Positions 33,477 to 42,866 are shown, counted from the stretch's first letter. The stretch is 64,000 bases of DNA from JAGMES01 sp023128035 (GCA_030627905.1 DAOVRZ010000019.1:1-64000), one strand, 5' to 3'. Made by a program: numbers and translations. Notes: generated by a model not told the origin, from the sequence alone.

Positions 33477-33713
33477 TTATTCGGGTTTTTCTTCTACTAT
33501 AAAAGGATATTCCGGTAAGAGTTCTCCTTCACAACACTGACATTGATTCACCCCTGGTGGTGTAAGTAAACCACGACACTCCATTTCATTTAACGTAATC
33601 TCTGAACCTACCTTTCCATCCATAGGCTTTATGGTAATTGGCTTCATCAGTTTAATGATAGTAAGATATAGCTCCGTTTCATTATGTACTACTACACTTT
33701 GAGATTTGTTCAT
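33477..33713 (-). CDS. Small hypothetical protein with CxCC motif
   Basis: A 78-aa protein I do not recognise. It starts at ATG with AAGGAG 11 bases upstream, has no membrane segment or signal peptide, and carries a cysteine cluster (NQCQCCEGELL near 57) that could bind a metal. The codon use resembles neighbours, and it sits 30 bases before the AIM24-like gene with which it is probably cotranscribed. Confidence 0.6.
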   Translation of the reverse strand: MNKSQSVVVHNETELYLTIIKLMKPITIKPMDGKVGSEITLNEMECRGLLTPPGVNQCQCCEGELLPEYPFIVEEKPE

Positions 33714-33847
33714 ATTGAATGAAACTCCTTTCTTTAAAGTCGAAATACTAAACTTATAACCTTAATGATATAAGTCCTAAAATTCTTAATGACATCCTTT
33801 TATTCTTTACCAATATAACAACCCCCTTAATAAATTTAGGAAATAAA

Positions 33848-35013
33848 TTATTCACCGTTTATATTTTTCACCTTCCAACATCCATTTTCCTTCACCAAAT
33901 CAACAACATAATCAAAAGTATTACAATAAGCTTCCCCAGTCCATTCTCTTTTTGGGAAAAATTTAGTAATGTTCAAACTAATCGTTGCAGTATTGCTAGT
34001 TCTTTTTAGCAACTTTACTCGCTCAACAACTTCATGGGTTGGAAAGCTAACTTCACCCTCACCGAATTCATAATAATCTCTAAGACGCTTCAAATTTTGG
34101 TTCATCAAATTTTCTGAAGCGATCTCTTTAAGGCCTTCCTGAAAAACCATATATATCTGATCAAAATTCTTTTCACTAAGTGAATGAGTAGAGATTTGCC
34201 TCATATTATTATAACTCTCGTAAGCAGATTGAAATAAAGAGCGAATTTGATGTTCTAATTGATAAGCGAGCAATGCTAATTCAGGATTCTTAAACTGATT
34301 ATTAGCTCTATCTTCAGTTATTTCTTTTTCACTTACACCTATCTCCTTTAAGGAAATGACTTCAACATCTTGCATAATCACATAAGATTTAAGTTTTGAT
34401 CTAACTTCATTCCCGTCAAATTTACTCTCCTTTAAAATTAATCCTACATTCTCTGCATAATACTCATAAATTTCAAAATTATTCTCTTCTTTTGTTATAA
34501 CTTTTACTTTAATAACATTATAAAAGGTACCCGCAGGTATTGTAACAGTTTCATCAATATCTATGATCTCTCTTATTCTATCTCCACTCTCCCAAGTATT
34601 ACCCACTCTTAAAGGAGTCTTTAAAACAATTTCCAACACAACAGGATCATCCCTAGTTTAGAAAGAATATTTTGCTCTTCAAAAGCTTCGGCCTGTTCGA
34701 AAACTTTTGAAATCTGATCTTCTTTTACTTCATAGACAAATCCTCCAACTGTACCACTATAATCATGAAACTGTACAAATGGTTTATTTACATATTTGAT
34801 CTCTCTTGTAAAAGACGCAAATTCATTACCTTCCCTACTATACTCATATTCCATTCCCTCTATCAATGGAAAATAACTTCTAAGATCACGTTCAATAACA
34901 TCTACCGGTAATTCTTTATTTTCCTCTAAAGACTCTTTTCCCATACAACCCGCTAGTATAATCAATAATAACAAAACTATACACATTTGAAGATAACTAT
35001 TTCTTTTTATCAC
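33848..35013 (-). pseudogene. Lipoprotein gene split by a frameshift
   Basis: The first part starts at GTG 35013 behind AAGGGAG, has a lipobox (LIILAGC) and reads to NILSKLG before shifting out of frame and stopping at 34621. The second part continues the same protein in another frame, DDPVVLEIVLKTPLRVGNTW, down to 33848. The join falls at a CTAGGGATG run and needs one extra base. Joined, it would be a lipoprotein of roughly 385 residues with a beta-rich middle (GTFYNVIKVKVITKE) and a helical segment. Either a recent mutation or a sequence error. No function known. Confidence 0.75.
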
Positions 35014-35100
35014 GGTTTCTTGCTCCCTTCTTAGCACTAATAAATGTATTCTTCCATAATAAACCTCACTTTATTCTTTTGTTATAGCGAAAATAAAATA

Positions 35101-35137
35101 AAAATGCCGAACCACTAACGCAGTTCAGCATTTTTTT
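35101..35137. terminator. Probable bidirectional terminator downstream of sleB
   Basis: The stem ATGCCGAAC / GTTCAGCAT (one mismatch) has A-rich DNA on its left and seven T on its right. On the minus strand it ends transcription from sleB. Confidence 0.65.
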
Positions 35138-35162
35138 AACAACATTTTCGAAAGTTGTTAAA
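35136..35162 (+). repeat. P1 element, internally deleted copy
   Basis: Only the two ends remain: TTTAACAACATTTTCG joined directly to AAAGTTGTTAA. The companion palindrome (GATATAATAAC / GTTATTATATC around GTA) follows at 35168-35192, as beside copy 2. Confidence 0.65.
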
Positions 35163-35195
35163 CTTAAGATATAATAACGTAGTTATTATATCGAC

Positions 35196-35879
35196 TTAAT
35201 AAGCAAATATATGAGCACCAATCCGAATAGAGACTGCCCGTGATGCAACCCAATTTCGTTTTGAAGCTACCCACGGATTATAAAAGAATAATGCTCCATA
35301 ACTAGGATCATAGCCAAATATCGCCGCTTTTGCCGCTTCAATAGAAGTATTACTTGGATATAGATGAACCTGTCCATCTGCCATCGTACAAAACTGGCCC
35401 TCTTGAAGAATTACTTCACGAATAACATTAGGAAACATATCACTATCAACTCTATTTAAGATTACTGATCCAACTGCAACCTGGCCTTTATAAGGTTCAC
35501 CTCTGGCCTCAGCATGGATAACTCTAGCAAGAAACATTAGATCATCCCAGGTAAACTGGCCCCGAGAAGGAAGTTTATCTGATTTAGGTAAAATCTGAAA
35601 AGTCTTAGACCCAACTACGCCATCGGCCACTAAATTATTATCCTTTTGAAATCGAATCACTGCATTATACGTCTTTTTCCCAAAAATTCCATCAACACTC
35701 TCATGATAGTAACCTGTTTCTTGTAAGCGGAACTGTAATATCGCGACATCAGACCCTTCATCTTTATACCGCAATGTACGTTCTCCTAACTCAACAGCAC
35801 AAACATTCATAGTAAACCAAAAGATTAAGACAAATATACCTAAACTCAAGATAAACAGGTGACGAATATACGATTTCAT
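35196..35879 (-). CDS. sleB: Spore cortex-lytic enzyme SleB-like cell wall hydrolase
   Basis: A 227-aa exported hydrolase. A signal peptide (about 1-28, ending NVCA) precedes a peptidoglycan-binding domain (DVAILQFRLQETGYYHESVD, DGIFGKKTYNAVIRFQK) and a SleB-type hydrolase_2 domain with VIHAEARGEPYKGQVAVGSV near 117 and the catalytic Glu. It digests cortex peptidoglycan during spore germination. I start at the ATG at 35879, after AAGGAGG; the frame stays open 25 codons further upstream without support. Its usual partner ypeB is not adjacent. Confidence 0.82.
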   Translation of the reverse strand: MKSYIRHLFILSLGIFVLIFWFTMNVCAVELGERTLRYKDEGSDVAILQFRLQETGYYHESVDGIFGKKTYNAVIRFQKDNNLVADGVVGSKTFQILPKSDKLPSRGQFTWDDLMFLARVIHAEARGEPYKGQVAVGSVILNRVDSDMFPNVIREVILQEGQFCTMADGQVHLYPSNTSIEAAKAAIFGYDPSYGALFFYNPWVASKRNWVASRAVSIRIGAHIFAY

Positions 35880-35905
35880 GAGAAAAAAACCCTCCTTACA
35901 AAAAT

Positions 35906-36267
35906 ATAGACAATTATAGCCAAAGATATTTAAATGAATTGAGAGGATTTTCACCTCTCTGTGCCAAATAAGACTCTGACTATTTCTAGTCTAACTCCTC
36001 TTTTGAGGGAATTTTCCTTCTTGCCAAAGTCAATATAAAGAACATGTATTTTTGATGTTTAGACTTCAGGACATTAGAAGTCGGTCTTTCTCAATACTCA
36101 TAGAGCCATAAGCTGAAAGGTACACTCATGGGTATGTCTTTACCTTTCATACTAACCTAGTTCATCATGCAAAGCTATTTTCATAACTCACACTCACTTT
36201 GGCTTGAAAGCAATAAAATAGCTTATAGTCTAAACATTTGTGTCCACATTTAACTATAATTGTCTAT
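35906..36267. other. Palindrome-rich 362-bp region bounded by 14-bp inverted repeats, possible structured RNA
   Basis: The ends are ATAGACAATTATAG and its exact complement CTATAATTGTCTAT. Between 36055 and 36237 a closing stem ATGTTTAGAC / GTCTAAACAT encloses GACTTC / GAAGTC, GAAAGGTA / TACCTTTC and a 10-bp AAGCTATTTT / AAAATAGCTT helix; ATAAGCT / AGCTTAT could compete with the last. Three more hairpins lie at 35941-36010. No protein frame is visible. It may be a non-coding RNA (either strand) or a small mobile element. I could not match it to a known class. Confidence 0.5.
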
Positions 36268-36431
36268 GACTACTATTTGATTGCTCCTTTCACATAACCA
36301 CTAGACTATCCAATTTTTAAAAATACATACTGGAATAAAAAGTATATAAATATGATTATTCATATCATAAATAAATTTATAAACAGGATAGTTAAAGTCA
36401 AAATAATAACAAGTTATCATTTCTTTTTAAA

Positions 36432-36959
36432 TCATTCATCCTCTAAATCTATTTCAAATAAAATCCCTTTACGTTTCATATGTAAAAGTACCCATTTTTC
36501 AATGCGTCTCACAAAACAAGTCCAAAAGAATTCTTTCTCTGCTAATGGTTTGACTAAAATCGTCTTAAAACCTATTCTATTACCACCTAAGATATCTGTA
36601 AAAAGTTGGTCTCCAACCACAACTATCTCACCTTCAAACAGTTGAAGCATGTCCATTGCTTTTTTAAAAGCCTTTCTTCTAGGTTTAAGTGCTGCAGGAA
36701 TAGCATCAACTCCTAAAATTTTTGCAATGCCATTCACTCGACCATGAAGACTGTTAGAAAGAAGACAAATATGAAGATCACTTTCTTTTAAACTGGCAAA
36801 CCACTTTATCATTTCTTCATCCAAATCATCTTGATCCCAGGGAATAATAGTATTATCCAAATCACAGACAATTCCCTTAATTCCCATTTTTTTGAGAATT
36901 GATGGTGTGAGTTTTAAAATATCTGTTATATACTTATCAGGACGTAAATTTCTCAACAA
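36432..36959 (-). CDS. yqeG: YqeG family HAD IIIA-type phosphatase
   Basis: A 175-aa HAD phosphatase. Motif I is GIVCDLDNTIIPW near 30, motif II LLSNS near 66, the lysine motif ALKPRRKAFKKAM near 91 and motif IV VVVGDQLFTDILGGNRIG near 114. The family is common in Firmicutes, often upstream of the GTPase gene yqeH, which is not here. Its physiological substrate is unknown. It is bounded by the palindrome-rich region downstream and a P1 repeat upstream. Confidence 0.88.
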   Translation of the reverse strand: MLRNLRPDKYITDILKLTPSILKKMGIKGIVCDLDNTIIPWDQDDLDEEMIKWFASLKESDLHICLLSNSLHGRVNGIAKILGVDAIPAALKPRRKAFKKAMDMLQLFEGEIVVVGDQLFTDILGGNRIGFKTILVKPLAEKEFFWTCFVRRIEKWVLLHMKRKGILFEIDLEDE

Positions 36960-37070
36960 GATACACTCACCTCTAATATGTAAAATTTATCCATAATTTA
37001 TAATTATATAGGACAAAAGTCCTTTATATTATAACATGTCCCGAAGAAAAAGGGAAGTAAAAAGAGGGAT

Positions 37071-37124
37071 TTTAATAACTTTCGGAAGAACTTAACTCAT
37101 AATTTCCTTCCGAAAGTTGTTAAC
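37071..37124 (+). repeat. P1 element, short copy
   Basis: The ends TTTAATAACTTTCGGAAG and CTTCCGAAAGTTGTTAA are complementary around an 18-base centre. It sits between sigK and yqeG. Confidence 0.7.
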
Positions 37125-37160
37125 AAATCTACGAAGCAGATAAAGCTACAAAATAGATTA

Positions 37161-37868
37161 TTAGTAGCCCTCTTTAGAAAATTTTTTGGATAATTTTTGA
37201 ATAGCCTTTTTTTCAATACGTGATACATAGGATCTAGAAATTCCTAATTTCTTTGCTATCTCTCGTTGAGTGTATTGTTCTCCATCTATCAAACCATATC
37301 TCATTATAATTACCACACGTTCCCTTTCATCCAATTCTTTCAATAGATCGTATAATTTTTCCTCCTCTAGAGTCAATTGCACAATATCACAGATCATATC
37401 TGGTTCTGTACCTAGAATATCAAGCAAAGTAATCTCATTTCCTTCTTTATCTGAACCAATAGGTTCATGAATTAACATCTCACCTTGTAATTTTTTTGTG
37501 GAGCGTAGATGCATTAAAATTTCATTTTCTATACATCGAGCTGCATAAGTGGCAAGACGGGTTTTCTTTGTATGGTTAAAAGTCTGTATTGCTTTAATTA
37601 AGCCCACTGTACCAATGGAAATTAAATCTTCTGCATCTTCTCTGGTTCCTTCAAATTTTTTTACAATATGAGCTACTAGTCGAAGATTATGTTCAATCAA
37701 TGTACTACGTGCCTCTAAATCTCCTTCTTCCCTCATTCGCCTTAAGCAATCCCTCTCCTCTTTTGCCGATAAAGGTTGCGGAAATACATTATTTGAAATA
37801 TATGAAACCAGTAAAATAGCTCCTTCAAATAAAGAAAACCCTAAGAGGGTCAACAAAAAAGGCACCAT
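37161..37868 (-). CDS. sigK: RNA polymerase sporulation sigma factor SigK
   Basis: A 235-aa sigma-70 family protein. A hydrophobic pro-sequence (MVPFLLTLLGFSLFEGAILL) precedes VSYISNNVFPQPLS, the SigK-type boundary. Region 2 has LIEHNLRLVAHIVKKFE and DLISIGTVGLIKAI; region 4 has DEREKR-like ELDERERVVIIMRYGLIDGE and the helix-turn-helix REIAKKLGISRSYVSRIEKK. SigK directs late mother-cell gene expression after removal of the pro-sequence. The gene is continuous, with no skin-type insertion. The ATG at 37868 follows GGAGGTG. Confidence 0.92.
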   Translation of the reverse strand: MVPFLLTLLGFSLFEGAILLVSYISNNVFPQPLSAKEERDCLRRMREEGDLEARSTLIEHNLRLVAHIVKKFEGTREDAEDLISIGTVGLIKAIQTFNHTKKTRLATYAARCIENEILMHLRSTKKLQGEMLIHEPIGSDKEGNEITLLDILGTEPDMICDIVQLTLEEEKLYDLLKELDERERVVIIMRYGLIDGEQYTQREIAKKLGISRSYVSRIEKKAIQKLSKKFSKEGY

Positions 37869-37904
37869 ATTTACACCTCCACTAGCGCTAACGCGCATCT
37901 CTTA

Positions 37905-37940
37905 TTTGTATCATATGTGGAAAATGGTGAAATAGTGCCT
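37905..37940 (-). promoter_or_regulatory. Candidate SigK-type promoter for sigK
   Basis: The minus strand reads CATATGATA about 45 bases before the start, fitting the SigK -10 pattern CATANNNTA, with AC about 17 bases further upstream. SigE consensus also fits partly. Suggests autoregulation. Confidence 0.3.
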
Positions 37941-37983
37941 GTCATGTAAGTACTTTTTTTATATTAAATTTTAGCTAACATGT

Positions 37984-39207
37984 TCATTTACGTTCTCGAC
38001 GAACCATATCAAACTGTTTTACTGAATTTCCTACCGGAATTCGAATCATTTGATGAGGATGTGGAGCACTTTCAATTTCTTTACCCTCCTCATCCTTGAT
38101 ATATGCAAGCTCAGCGCTAAAGCTTTGAGTAGTAGGGCTAAAAATCTCTATCTGATCTCCTTTGAAAAATTTATGTCTAACTTCAACTAATGCTTCTTTA
38201 GTTTCAGGAAAATAATCCTGTACCATACCCATAAAGTCATAATTACGGATATATGCTGAACTCTCATAGTTATGTTCATTTTCTCCTGGTTTACCAAAAT
38301 AAAATCCTGTGGTATAATTCCGATGGCTGACTTTCTTTAATTCTTCTAGCCACAAAGGATCAAAAGTATAATTTTCTGGGTCTTTTATATACCGATCTAC
38401 TGCCTTGCGATAAATATTAGTGACAACTGCAGCGTAATGCAAACTCTTCATCCGACCCTCAATTTTGAAACTTTTGATACCTGATTGAATCAATTGTGGA
38501 ATATATTCAATCATACATAAATCCTTAGAATTAAATATATGTGTTCCCCGTTCATCTTCAAAGATAGGAAAGTATTCACCAGGACGTTTTTCTTCAACTA
38601 AATGATATTTCCATCGACAGGATTGAGCACATTGCCCTTGATTAGCATCACGGTAAGTCATATAATTGCTCAAAAGGCAGCGTCCCGAATAAGAGATGCA
38701 CATCGCGCCATGAACAAAAGCCTCAATATCTACTTGAGGAACTTTTCCATTTATCTCTTTTATCTCTTCAATAGAGAGTTCACGAGCCATAACCACCCGT
38801 TTTACCCCTTGTTCATACCAAAATTTTACGCTAGCCCAATTAACAGCATTAGCCTGAGTGCTTAAGTGAACTTCCATATCTGGAATGTTTTCTTTTATCA
38901 TCATCAAAATTCCGGGATCTGCTACAATCACAGCATCTACTTTTAATTCAGCCAATTTTTTTAAATACTGAGGTAAATTATAGAGATCTCGGTTATGAGG
39001 AATAATATTTACTGTTACATAAACTTTCACCCCATGCTCATAAGCGAAAGCTATACCTTCTTCAAGTTCTTCAATAGTAAAGTTATTCGCGCCTTCCCTT
39101 AAGCCAAATTCCTTACCTCCCAAATAAACTGCATCTGCTCCATATAAGACTGCAACTTTTAATTTTTCTAAACTACCTGCAGGAGCTAAAATTTCTGGTA
39201 TGTTCAT
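37984..39207 (-). CDS. trhP: U32-family tRNA hydroxylation protein TrhP-like
   Basis: A 407-aa U32 peptidase-family protein. It opens PEILAPAGSLEKLKVAVLYG, then HLSTQANAVNWASVKFW near 115, the signature EAFVHGAMCISYSGRCLLSN near 162, and cysteines in GQCAQSCRWKY near 190 likely to bind an iron-sulfur cluster. TrhP proteins hydroxylate uridine-34 of tRNAs using prephenate, the step before methylation by TrmR. The next gene upstream, 2 bases away, is trmR-like, which supports this job. In B. subtilis two U32 genes are present; here only one. Confidence 0.88.
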   Translation of the reverse strand: MNIPEILAPAGSLEKLKVAVLYGADAVYLGGKEFGLREGANNFTIEELEEGIAFAYEHGVKVYVTVNIIPHNRDLYNLPQYLKKLAELKVDAVIVADPGILMMIKENIPDMEVHLSTQANAVNWASVKFWYEQGVKRVVMARELSIEEIKEINGKVPQVDIEAFVHGAMCISYSGRCLLSNYMTYRDANQGQCAQSCRWKYHLVEEKRPGEYFPIFEDERGTHIFNSKDLCMIEYIPQLIQSGIKSFKIEGRMKSLHYAAVVTNIYRKAVDRYIKDPENYTFDPLWLEELKKVSHRNYTTGFYFGKPGENEHNYESSAYIRNYDFMGMVQDYFPETKEALVEVRHKFFKGDQIEIFSPTTQSFSAELAYIKDEEGKEIESAPHPHQMIRIPVGNSVKQFDMVRRERK

Positions 39208-39209
39208 TT

Positions 39210-39866
39210 TTATCTCCTCACTTCCTTCAAACTCACAGCCACCCCATCACCAACAGGTATGATAGAAGAGGTTAGTTCAGGGTGATTCATCACCAATTGA
39301 ACATAGTCTTTCATCCGATTTACCATAGTTCTCATGCGTCGATGAGGCAGCAGTTCATTATTTGCTACCCAACCCTTTAATAACACATTATCTGCTACAA
39401 TAAGCCCACCTGGATTTAAAATCTTTAAGGCATCTTCTAAAAAAGTAAGATATTGACCTTTAGCAGCATCAATAAAGATCAAATCAAATTTTGTATCTAA
39501 TTTGCCTATAAGATCAACCGCATCGCCCACAATACTCTGCACCTGATTGTCAACTTTAGCTTCTTTTATATTCAACCAGGCTTCATATGCACGATTCTCA
39601 TTAATTTCAATAGTTTTGATCTGAGCATCTGGCCCAGCGGCCCTAGTCATCCAGATCGTAGAATAACCAATAGCTGTTCCTATTTCTAAAATAGATTTAG
39701 GTTGATGAAGACGAATTAAAAAATGTAAAAATTGCCCCACCTCTGAGTGAATGATGGGAATATGTTCTAAGGCCGCTTGCTCCTCCAATCGTTGAAGGAG
39801 CGGTTCACGCGGCTGTACTGTATTTGTCAAAAACTCTTGAAGCGACTTACTCAATAGTTCCGCCAT
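39210..39866 (-). CDS. trmR: tRNA 5-hydroxyuridine methyltransferase TrmR-like
   Basis: A 218-aa SAM-dependent O-methyltransferase of the COMT class. SAM-binding motif I is ILEIGTAIGYSTIWM near 60; the acidic loop KTIEINENRAYEAW follows; metal-site Asp is in FDLIFIDAAKGQY near 128 and IVADNVLLKGWV near 153. It methylates 5-hydroxyuridine at tRNA position 34. It is flanked by mltG and trhP, the same order as the yrrL-yrrM-yrrN/O genes of B. subtilis. Confidence 0.87.
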   Translation of the reverse strand: MAELLSKSLQEFLTNTVQPREPLLQRLEEQAALEHIPIIHSEVGQFLHFLIRLHQPKSILEIGTAIGYSTIWMTRAAGPDAQIKTIEINENRAYEAWLNIKEAKVDNQVQSIVGDAVDLIGKLDTKFDLIFIDAAKGQYLTFLEDALKILNPGGLIVADNVLLKGWVANNELLPHRRMRTMVNRMKDYVQLVMNHPELTSSIIPVGDGVAVSLKEVRR

Positions 39867-39924
39867 AATTGTACCTCCAAATCTTCCACCATGTGTGAAT
39901 ACACACTCTATAGTATCTCCAAAA

Positions 39925-40944
39925 TCAATCCAAATATTTCTTAATCGCTCTTAAATGCTCATTATAAGTTTTAGAATAATAGGTTGTTCCATCAGGCATA
40001 GCAAAATAAAACAGATAATCACTTTTTTCAGGATTTAATGCAGCCTGAAGTGATTTTAAGCCTGGGTTGGAGATTGGGCCAGGCGGTAAACCAGCGTTTT
40101 GATAAGTGTTATAGGGAGAATCAATACGTGTATCTTTCAGAGAAAGACGTTCTTTTTTCTCTTCCATCACATATAAAACACTAGCACAAAGTTGCAATTT
40201 CATCCTTTCATCTAAACGATTATAGATTACCCCAGCAATCAAAGAACGATCTCCATCTAATTTCGCCTCTTCTTCTATCAAAGAAGCTATGGTTATCAGT
40301 TCCCAAATTGATAAAGATCTATCTCTCACAATCACGGATTTTATACCCATAACTTGTTTAAAGCGGTTAACCATAATCTGTAATAAATCTTCAGCAGTCA
40401 CTCTGATGGGAATCTGATAGGTATCAGGAAATAAAAATCCTTCCACCTGAAATTCTACATCCTGTTTCGTCGTATAATCTAGATTAAATTCCCTTGCTGC
40501 CTCTAAAAATTCTTCTGTAGAAATTCCAATTTTGGCTTCAATCAGAGATGCCATCTCCTTCACAGTTAACCCTTCCGGAATCGTTAATTTTAAAGTAGAA
40601 ACCTTACCTTTAACGATTTTTTCAACAATCTGTTTTACAGACATTCCAGTATTAAATTCATAATAACCAGCTTTCAGCTTACCTTCAACTCCCAGTAAGC
40701 GAGTTAAAGCAGTAAAGTAAGATGCATTCCGAATCAACCCAGATTCTTCTAGCGTTATTCCAATTTTTATAACACTGCTTCCAATTGGAACATCTACTTC
40801 CACTACTTTCGGAGAAAAATAATCGATAGGTCCTAATTGATAATCTACAAAAAAAGCTGCTCCAGCCCCAAAAGTTGCTAAAATCAAGATTACACCGATT
40901 AATTGAGAATTATTCCACCTAAAATTAAATGATATCTGAGGCAA
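39925..40944 (-). CDS. mltG: Endolytic murein transglycosylase MltG
   Basis: A 339-aa YceG-like protein with one N-terminal membrane helix (about 15-34), a LysM-like segment (TIPEGLTVKEMASLIEAKIG near 118) and the catalytic domain with ASLIEEEAKLDGDRSLIAGV near 216 and SPYNTYQNAGLPPGPISNPG near 275. It cuts nascent glycan strands during cell-wall growth. It heads the mltG-trmR-trhP group, 58 bases before trmR. Confidence 0.92.
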   Translation of the reverse strand: MPQISFNFRWNNSQLIGVILILATFGAGAAFFVDYQLGPIDYFSPKVVEVDVPIGSSVIKIGITLEESGLIRNASYFTALTRLLGVEGKLKAGYYEFNTGMSVKQIVEKIVKGKVSTLKLTIPEGLTVKEMASLIEAKIGISTEEFLEAAREFNLDYTTKQDVEFQVEGFLFPDTYQIPIRVTAEDLLQIMVNRFKQVMGIKSVIVRDRSLSIWELITIASLIEEEAKLDGDRSLIAGVIYNRLDERMKLQLCASVLYVMEEKKERLSLKDTRIDSPYNTYQNAGLPPGPISNPGLKSLQAALNPEKSDYLFYFAMPDGTTYYSKTYNEHLRAIKKYLD

Positions 40945-41092
40945 GAAAATCTCACCCTTTCTAAGATAAAGTTATGACTTCTCTCTTATTATACTTAAAT
41001 TAGTCCGGTTTATCAAATAATAATAATGAAAAAAACAAGAAATTGCTGATCGCCATAGTCGTAAAAGCTTTCCATACACAATGCAGAGCTAG

Positions 41093-41995
41093 TTACTCCA
41101 GTTTATTTTGATTAACAGATCCAAAAACCCCCAGAAGTATCATTATAGTTCCTACAGCATGATACCAATAAAATTGATCATGACGTATCATTATTCCTGC
41201 CAAAATAGCAATTATTGTAGTTAAATTAGCAAATATTGCAGATCTAGAAGCTCCTAAATTTGCAATTATGTAGTTACCTAGAAAAAAACCCAAAGTTGAA
41301 ACTACTCCTAAATAGAAAATTGAAATCAAAACATTAGAAAATCCCAGCGGAATAAAATATTCATTTAGCGAACCTTTATAAAAATGTTGAGCAATAGAAA
41401 TTACATTAAAAACTATTGCTCCAGCCCACATCATGACATAAGTAATTTCAACTGGAGTAAAAATTGATGATACTTTTCGTACTAAAATCATATAAATAGC
41501 ATAAGTAAAAACTGCTAAAAATAATAATGATATTCCAAAAAGACTACTACTTTCACCAGAAGAACCTGCCATAACCGTAATTAGGATTACACCACCAATT
41601 GAAAGTAATGATGAAAAAATTTGAAAAAGTGAAGTAGACTCCTTTAAAAACAATAACGTCAAAATAGTTACCATTACTGGAATCGTTGCAATGATTATCC
41701 CCGCTTCTGTTGCAGAAGTCTTACCAATACCTATCGTTTCCAAAATAAAATATATTACTGGTTGCAATAAGGACAAAATAAACAAACTTCTTAAACCTTT
41801 TTTCTGAAAATTCACTTTAATTAATCCCAGAAATTTAAATATCGTTAATGTCAGAACTGATAGAATAAATCTAAATCCTAAAAGATGCATCGGCTGAATT
41901 TTTTCTAAAGCCTGAGCAACAAAGACAAATTCAAGACCAAAAATAAGACAACTAAATATCGCCATTAAAACGAACTTGTTAAACCGCAATTGCAT
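41093..41995 (-). CDS. EamA/DMT family transporter
   Basis: A 300-aa protein with ten predicted membrane helices in two EamA repeats. Repeat one has MHLLGFRFILSVLTL near 37 and GIIIATIPVMVTILTLLFLK near 98; repeat two ends LGASRSAIFANLTTIIAILA and AVGTIMILLGVFGSV. The substrate is unknown. It is intact, unlike the decayed relative at 2299-2729. It stands alone, after a 148-base gap from mltG. Confidence 0.88.
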   Translation of the reverse strand: MQLRFNKFVLMAIFSCLIFGLEFVFVAQALEKIQPMHLLGFRFILSVLTLTIFKFLGLIKVNFQKKGLRSLFILSLLQPVIYFILETIGIGKTSATEAGIIIATIPVMVTILTLLFLKESTSLFQIFSSLLSIGGVILITVMAGSSGESSSLFGISLLFLAVFTYAIYMILVRKVSSIFTPVEITYVMMWAGAIVFNVISIAQHFYKGSLNEYFIPLGFSNVLISIFYLGVVSTLGFFLGNYIIANLGASRSAIFANLTTIIAILAGIMIRHDQFYWYHAVGTIMILLGVFGSVNQNKLE

Positions 41996-42103
41996 ATGCT
42001 ACACCCTCCTTGTAAATTGAGTAATAAAATTCAAATCTCCTTTTTTGTAATTTGAATCCTTTAATGTTATTTATTACGACGTTTTTCTATCATATCCTCC
42101 CTT

Positions 42104-42141
42104 AATAGAAAAATCCCACTCTCATGATGAGAGTGGGATTT
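42104..42141 (-). terminator. Intrinsic terminator of the yrzB/ruvX operon
   Basis: The stem AAATCCCACTCTC / GAGAGTGGGATTT with loop ATGAT is followed on the minus strand by TTTTTC-type sequence, 6 bases past the DUF1292 gene. Confidence 0.85.
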
Positions 42142-42146
42142 TATGA

Positions 42147-42446
42147 TTATTCTTCTAAATCTACATCTACATCCAATTTATCCAATTCTTCTTGAAGACG
42201 ATTTAGTTCATCATCATCCTCGATGGTCATCATAAATTCCTCGCCATTTTCATCTTTTTCAACTCGCAAGGCGATATATTCGCCCAAATCAGTCTCTTCC
42301 TCATGGCAAAGAATTAAATAACGCTTTCCATCAAATTCAATTTCATCTTCAATAATAAACTTTTCTTCATTCCCATCTTCATCTTCAAGAATCAGCAATC
42401 CTCTTTCAACGTCTACATTAAATATTCCTTTTTCACTCATTGTCAT
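42147..42446 (-). CDS. yrzB: DUF1292 family acidic protein (YrzB-like)
   Basis: A 99-aa, strongly acidic protein matching DUF1292: LEDEDGNEEKFIIEDEIEFD and KRYLILCHEEETDLGEYIA. The family is usually linked to ruvX/yrrK and ireB, as in this operon, and its role is unknown. It follows ruvX by 9 bases. Confidence 0.85.
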   Translation of the reverse strand: MTMSEKGIFNVDVERGLLILEDEDGNEEKFIIEDEIEFDGKRYLILCHEEETDLGEYIALRVEKDENGEEFMMTIEDDDELNRLQEELDKLDVDVDLEE

Positions 42447-42455
42447 TCACTCCTA

Positions 42456-42866
42456 TCAATAATATCTGCCCAAGTAACCCTGGAGAATAATTGTTGCTGC
42501 CATCATATCAATAACTTTTTTTCGCTTCTTTCGACTTACATCTGCCTCTAAAAGAGTTCTTTCAGCAGCTATTGTGGAAAGCCTTTCATCCCAGGTTTCT
42601 ACTGGCAAAGAAAATTCTTCTTTTAACTTCTCGACAAATTGTAAAGTTTTCTCAGATCGTGGACCATATGTACCATTCATATTTCTAGGTAATCCAACCA
42701 CGATTCTTTCAACCACATCTTCTTCAATAATCTCACCCAAACGTTTTAAGTCAGCTTGGAGATTAGTATGATGGATCACTTCTTTACCCTGGGCAGTCAT
42801 CTTTAATGCATCACTTAACGCAACACCTATTCTTTTATCTCCATAATCCAAAGCCATTATTCGCAA
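42456..42866 (-). CDS. ruvX: Holliday junction resolvase-like RuvX/YqgF
   Basis: A 136-aa RNase H-fold nuclease. The key motif I is MALDYGDKRIGVALSD near 4; others are IVVGLPRNMNGTYGPRSEKT near 55 and DERLSTIAAERTLLE near 94, with a late Asp in KKVIDMMAATIIL. It is proposed to act in rRNA processing or junction resolution. I place the start at the TTG 42866, eight bases after AAGGGAG and one base after the upstream stop; the frame open to 42968 overlaps the upstream gene and is not supported. Confidence 0.88.
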   Translation of the reverse strand: MRIMALDYGDKRIGVALSDALKMTAQGKEVIHHTNLQADLKRLGEIIEEDVVERIVVGLPRNMNGTYGPRSEKTLQFVEKLKEEFSLPVETWDERLSTIAAERTLLEADVSRKKRKKVIDMMAATIILQGYLGRYY

